Positions 61,669-64,000 of a stretch of DNA of 64,000 nt are shown one piece after another (positions within the stretch are counted from its first letter, which is position 1; every line of letters begins with the position of its first letter). Under the pieces are notes generated by a model that had not been told where the DNA came from, did not search any database, and worked only from the letters and a program-made list of their open reading frames with translations. Both the position numbers and the translations under genes were made by a program. Origin of the DNA: an uncultured Desulfobulbus sp. (GTDB lineage: Bacteria > Desulfobacterota > Desulfobulbia > Desulfobulbales > Desulfobulbaceae); NCBI RefSeq assembly GCF_963665445.1, contig NZ_OY762276.1:3838601-3902600 (forward strand). The letters run 5' to 3'.

Positions 61669-61748
61669 GAGAAGTCGCCTTCCTGCGCCAAATTTGAGCG
61701 GTTACAGAGTACTGGCAAATGCCACCTCTAATTTTTGTCCCCCTATGG

Positions 61749-61853
61749 AGATGGACTCGTAAAAAGTCAAAATATTGAACGCCACACACAGTGAAAACAG
61801 TATGTTACGAAAATCGAAACGTCATTATCGAGGCTTTTTACGAGAACTTCAAT
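61749..61853 (+). repeat. Dispersed TIR repeat, copy 10
   Basis: Left end GATGGACTCGTAAAAAGTCA, then AAATATTGAACGCCACACAC, AGTGAAAACAGTATGTTACG, and AAATCGAAACGTCATTATCG. The right end is AGGCTTTTTACGAGAACTTC. It is complete, with both inverted termini matching (CTCGTAAAAAGTC and GGCTTTTTACGAG). Confidence 0.92.
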
Positions 61854-61893
61854 GTAGATCCTTCAAACTGAAATACAAGTCCATTTTTCCCTT

Positions 61894-62772
61894 TCAGGGG
61901 GGCGTTTGCAAAAATACCTCCGCATAGGCCCGCCGATACTCGGCAATACTGTTAGGATCCAGCCAACGCTCATAGGCAGCCCGATACGCCTCAGTGGGAC
62001 GCTGCTCCTGCAGCACCTTATTCACCCTTGCAATGACAGCCTTGCCCCAAGGGGTTTTCGAGCAGGCGACACAGCTCATCCAGCCATCGTAATTGTGCAG
62101 GTTTTCCGAAAGGGTCAGGGTGATGAACTGATCGCGAACTCCCATCTGCTCCGCCTGATAGAGCGCCTCCTCAGGTAAGCCGATCAGACCGTCGAGCCTG
62201 CCGAGCAACAGCATCTTAAAGAGGTTCAACGACAACTCCTGTCCGGTGAACTCCACCACATTTGCCTGGCCCTCATGACGTTTAAGGATCTCATCCAGGG
62301 TGTTGCCGTAGGAGCGGTCCTTGGCCAGGCCGATCATCAAGGCCCCGTTGCCCAAAACCTGGTCAAGGGATACGGTGGTTTTCTTGCTGAACTTGTGGAT
62401 ATTTTCTTTTTTTATAATGATCACCGGCGGCAGGGTGATAAAGCTGGGCATGGAGAAATACATGAACTGTTCCCGCTCAGGGGTTCTGTACAGCCCCACG
62501 CTGCACACCTGTTCCTTCTGCTTGAACATATAGAAATGGCGGGTGATGTTGGTATTGATTTCCTCGTGCCTGTATTCGGGCATGTGTTTCTGGAGAATTT
62601 TGGCGATGACATCGCCGTATCCCTGCTCCTGATTGAGACCGCTTTTGATAAAGAACGGCGGAAGAACGGCTTCCATCCAGACAAGATTTTCTTGTGCCAG
62701 AGCCCATCGCTGGTCGGCAGAGGGCAGCAGCCCCAGGCAGAGAACTATCATGAAAAAAAGGACTTTGAGCAT
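61894..62772 (-). CDS. Periplasmic solute-binding protein (amino-acid type)
   Basis: A 292-residue exported protein of the extracellular solute-binding family 3 type. A signal peptide covers about residues 1-26 (LFFMIVLCLGLLPSADQRWA). The mature part has the two-lobe pattern with VWMEAVLPPFFIKSG at the start and FKMLLLGRLDGLIGLPEEAL near the middle. No ABC permease or ATPase gene lies nearby, so it may serve a distant transporter or act as a sensor input. GGAGGGG precedes the ATG. A gene for a histidine kinase is not visible. Substrate unknown. Confidence 0.82.
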   Translation of the reverse strand: MLKVLFFMIVLCLGLLPSADQRWALAQENLVWMEAVLPPFFIKSGLNQEQGYGDVIAKILQKHMPEYRHEEINTNITRHFYMFKQKEQVCSVGLYRTPEREQFMYFSMPSFITLPPVIIIKKENIHKFSKKTTVSLDQVLGNGALMIGLAKDRSYGNTLDEILKRHEGQANVVEFTGQELSLNLFKMLLLGRLDGLIGLPEEALYQAEQMGVRDQFITLTLSENLHNYDGWMSCVACSKTPWGKAVIARVNKVLQEQRPTEAYRAAYERWLDPNSIAEYRRAYAEVFLQTPP

Positions 62773-62970
62773 TTCCCCTCCTTGGAGGCTGTCAATCAGG
62801 TTGGCCTTTCGAAAACCGTTGGACCTTGTAAGTCCTTTTAACGGAATCGAATCCTATTCCTGTAACGAATGCACAAAGAGAATGTCAAGCACGATTTACA
62901 CGTGGAAAAAAACGTGCGCTGCCAAGGCGTTCAAGGAATTGTGGCGGCCGGACGGGTCAACGGCCTCCCC

Positions 62971-64000
62971 TTAGACAGTATCGCCGGAGGTGGTGAATCC
63001 TGGCTCATGAAGCGTGTCCCGCTGCACCGCCGCCAACTGATGATCCGGGGTGCCACGATTGAAAAAGAGGCGAATGAGCAGCCCTGTATAGGCGATCACC
63101 GCCAACACCGCAAAGACGGGAATGAAATAGCCCAGAGGGCAGAGGATGAGCACGGTCAGCCAGTGGAGCAGAATCACCGACCGCGAGTGCAGCTTGAGCG
63201 GAAAATCGCCGTGACGGCTAATGACGGCCAAGCCGCTCAGGTTCCAGCCATAGAGGGCGGTGAAGGCATGCAGCCGCAGCAGGGGGATGCTGTGTTCCGG
63301 GGTATAAAAGCTGGAAAAGGAGAGCAGGATGTAGGCAATGCCGGTGATGGAGGTTACCAGTAAAAAAAGAATCCCCGAGGAGAGAAAGGCCTTTTGCTGC
63401 AGCGGCATCCCCTCGTACCAATAGAGATAGAAAATCAGGGCAACGGTGAAAAAGAGGATCAGGGAGATGGCGACCTGGGAGGTGAACATCTCTCCAAGGA
63501 TAAAGAGGAAAAAGATGATCACGCCCAGATTGATGATCCAGAAGGCGGCCTCTTTGAGCAGCGCGGTCAAGCGCAGCGATTCCTGCTTCATCAGGCTGAA
63601 GATCACCGACATGGATATCAGGGAAAGGGGAAAGGAGAAGCCAAGAAAGAAGGTGTCGAGCTTGAGTTTCTCAATATGGACCCAATGCAGATAGACCGAA
63701 TTGAGAATAACCGGGCTGGAAAAACAGAGGCCCAGGGTCAGACAGAGCAGGGCCGCCTGATGGAATTTGCGCGGGACCGATTCGTGCAAGGAAAAGAGGC
63801 CGACGGGAAAGCCACTGCCGAAATGATCGATCCGCACCCGGTTGACCAGGTTGGCCAGGGCAAGCGGTAGAAGCATGGCCGGAATGTACCACTGGAAAAA
63901 GGCCGAAAAGGCAAAGGCCAGCGCCAGGACCACGAACAGTTGTCCCCGGCGCGAGAGTTCCTTCTGCTCCTCGGTGAAATAGATCAGCAGGGTGCCGCCG
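62971..64000 (-). CDS. Polytopic membrane protein, 5' end outside the window
   Basis: At least 342 residues, running off the right edge without a start; the frame is open to 64000 (first visible residues GGTLLIYFTEEQKELSRRGQ). It has about nine or ten hydrophobic segments (VVLALAFAFSAFF, AALLCLTLGLCFSSPVIL, FPLSLISMSVIFSL, VGISLILFF-like, GILFLLVTSITGIAYILL, VILLHWLTVLILCPLGYF). No family is recognised; a heme- or quinone-related multi-pass protein cannot be excluded because several histidines lie in or near segments. The C-terminus is soluble and short. Interpretation is limited by the missing N-terminus. Confidence 0.6.
   Translation of the reverse strand, partial: GGTLLIYFTEEQKELSRRGQLFVVLALAFAFSAFFQWYIPAMLLPLALANLVNRVRIDHFGSGFPVGLFSLHESVPRKFHQAALLCLTLGLCFSSPVILNSVYLHWVHIEKLKLDTFFLGFSFPLSLISMSVIFSLMKQESLRLTALLKEAAFWIINLGVIIFFLFILGEMFTSQVAISLILFFTVALIFYLYWYEGMPLQQKAFLSSGILFLLVTSITGIAYILLSFSSFYTPEHSIPLLRLHAFTALYGWNLSGLAVISRHGDFPLKLHSRSVILLHWLTVLILCPLGYFIPVFAVLAVIAYTGLLIRLFFNRGTPDHQLAAVQRDTLHEPGFTTSGDTV

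Noticed and set aside
1-64000. CRISPR arrays, rRNA, insertion sequences or prophage genes
   Set aside because: No regularly spaced repeats, no rRNA-like stretches and no transposase, integrase or phage structural genes were seen; the repeats found are dispersed, not arrayed.

Overview
The window looks like a chromosomal stretch from an anaerobic, Gram-negative deltaproteobacterial (Desulfobacterota) lineage, most likely close to the Desulfobulbales. This is inferred from gene content, not from a marker gene: an Ehr-type energy-converting-hydrogenase-related complex, ferredoxin-nitroreductase and iron-sulfur flavoprotein types, the carboxynorspermidine/carboxyspermidine polyamine route, a PEP-CTERM protein, and an outer membrane with BamA and FadL. 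No rRNA, tRNA, CRISPR array, transposase or phage gene was found.

Layout. 1-5 kb: PsiE-like membrane protein, a decayed EamA transporter, an orphan SagB/ThcOx-type dehydrogenase, two small hypothetical proteins and long gene-poor stretches. 5.4-14 kb: beta carbonic anhydrase, PilZ protein, ferredoxin-nitroreductase facing a PIN-like protein, iron-sulfur flavoprotein, DUF4407 membrane coiled-coil protein, then trmO, a hotdog thioesterase, a metallo-beta-lactamase-fold hydrolase and a cysteine-rich DUF6125-like protein. 14-20 kb: PEP-CTERM protein, an HTH protein beside a PLP decarboxylase, DUF4388 protein and an M24 peptidase. 20-28 kb: a polyamine operon (speA, carboxynorspermidine dehydrogenase, nspC) with a good sigma-70-like promoter, then an M48 protease and a SprT-like/DUF2786 protein. 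28.5-35.8 kb: a plus-strand signalling block with a FadL porin, a cNMP-binding/methyltransferase fusion, two tandem membrane PAS-HD-GYP proteins and a membrane coiled-coil protein. 35.9-43 kb (minus): bamA, mfd and a YrfG-like phosphatase, ending at a strong bidirectional terminator. 43-50 kb: plsC-like, icd, comF-like, a Tat-exported YcbK/M15 protein, a putative molybdenum carrier, a TrhA/hemolysin III homologue, an SRPBCC protein and an HDOD protein. 50-58 kb (minus): a six-gene Ehr-like complex whose large subunit lacks the NiFe-ligand cysteines. 58-64 kb (minus): DEAD-box helicase with a long leader, Sir2 deacylase and zinc-ribbon PilZ gene pair, a periplasmic binding protein and a partial polytopic membrane protein.

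How it fits together. The polyamine genes form one pathway: arginine to agmatine, then aspartate-semialdehyde-dependent aminopropyl transfer and decarboxylation. The Ehr-like operon encodes a membrane redox/ion-pumping module without a hydrogenase active site. c-di-GMP and regulatory domains (two PilZ, two HD-GYP, HDOD, DUF4388) are frequent, but no GGDEF cyclase is present here.

The most striking non-coding signal is a dispersed, roughly 100-bp intergenic repeat with short terminal inverted repeats (ends like CTCGTAAAAAGCC), with ten recognisable copies plus one fragment. It behaves like a MITE or REP-like element, and several copies sit directly upstream of start codons.
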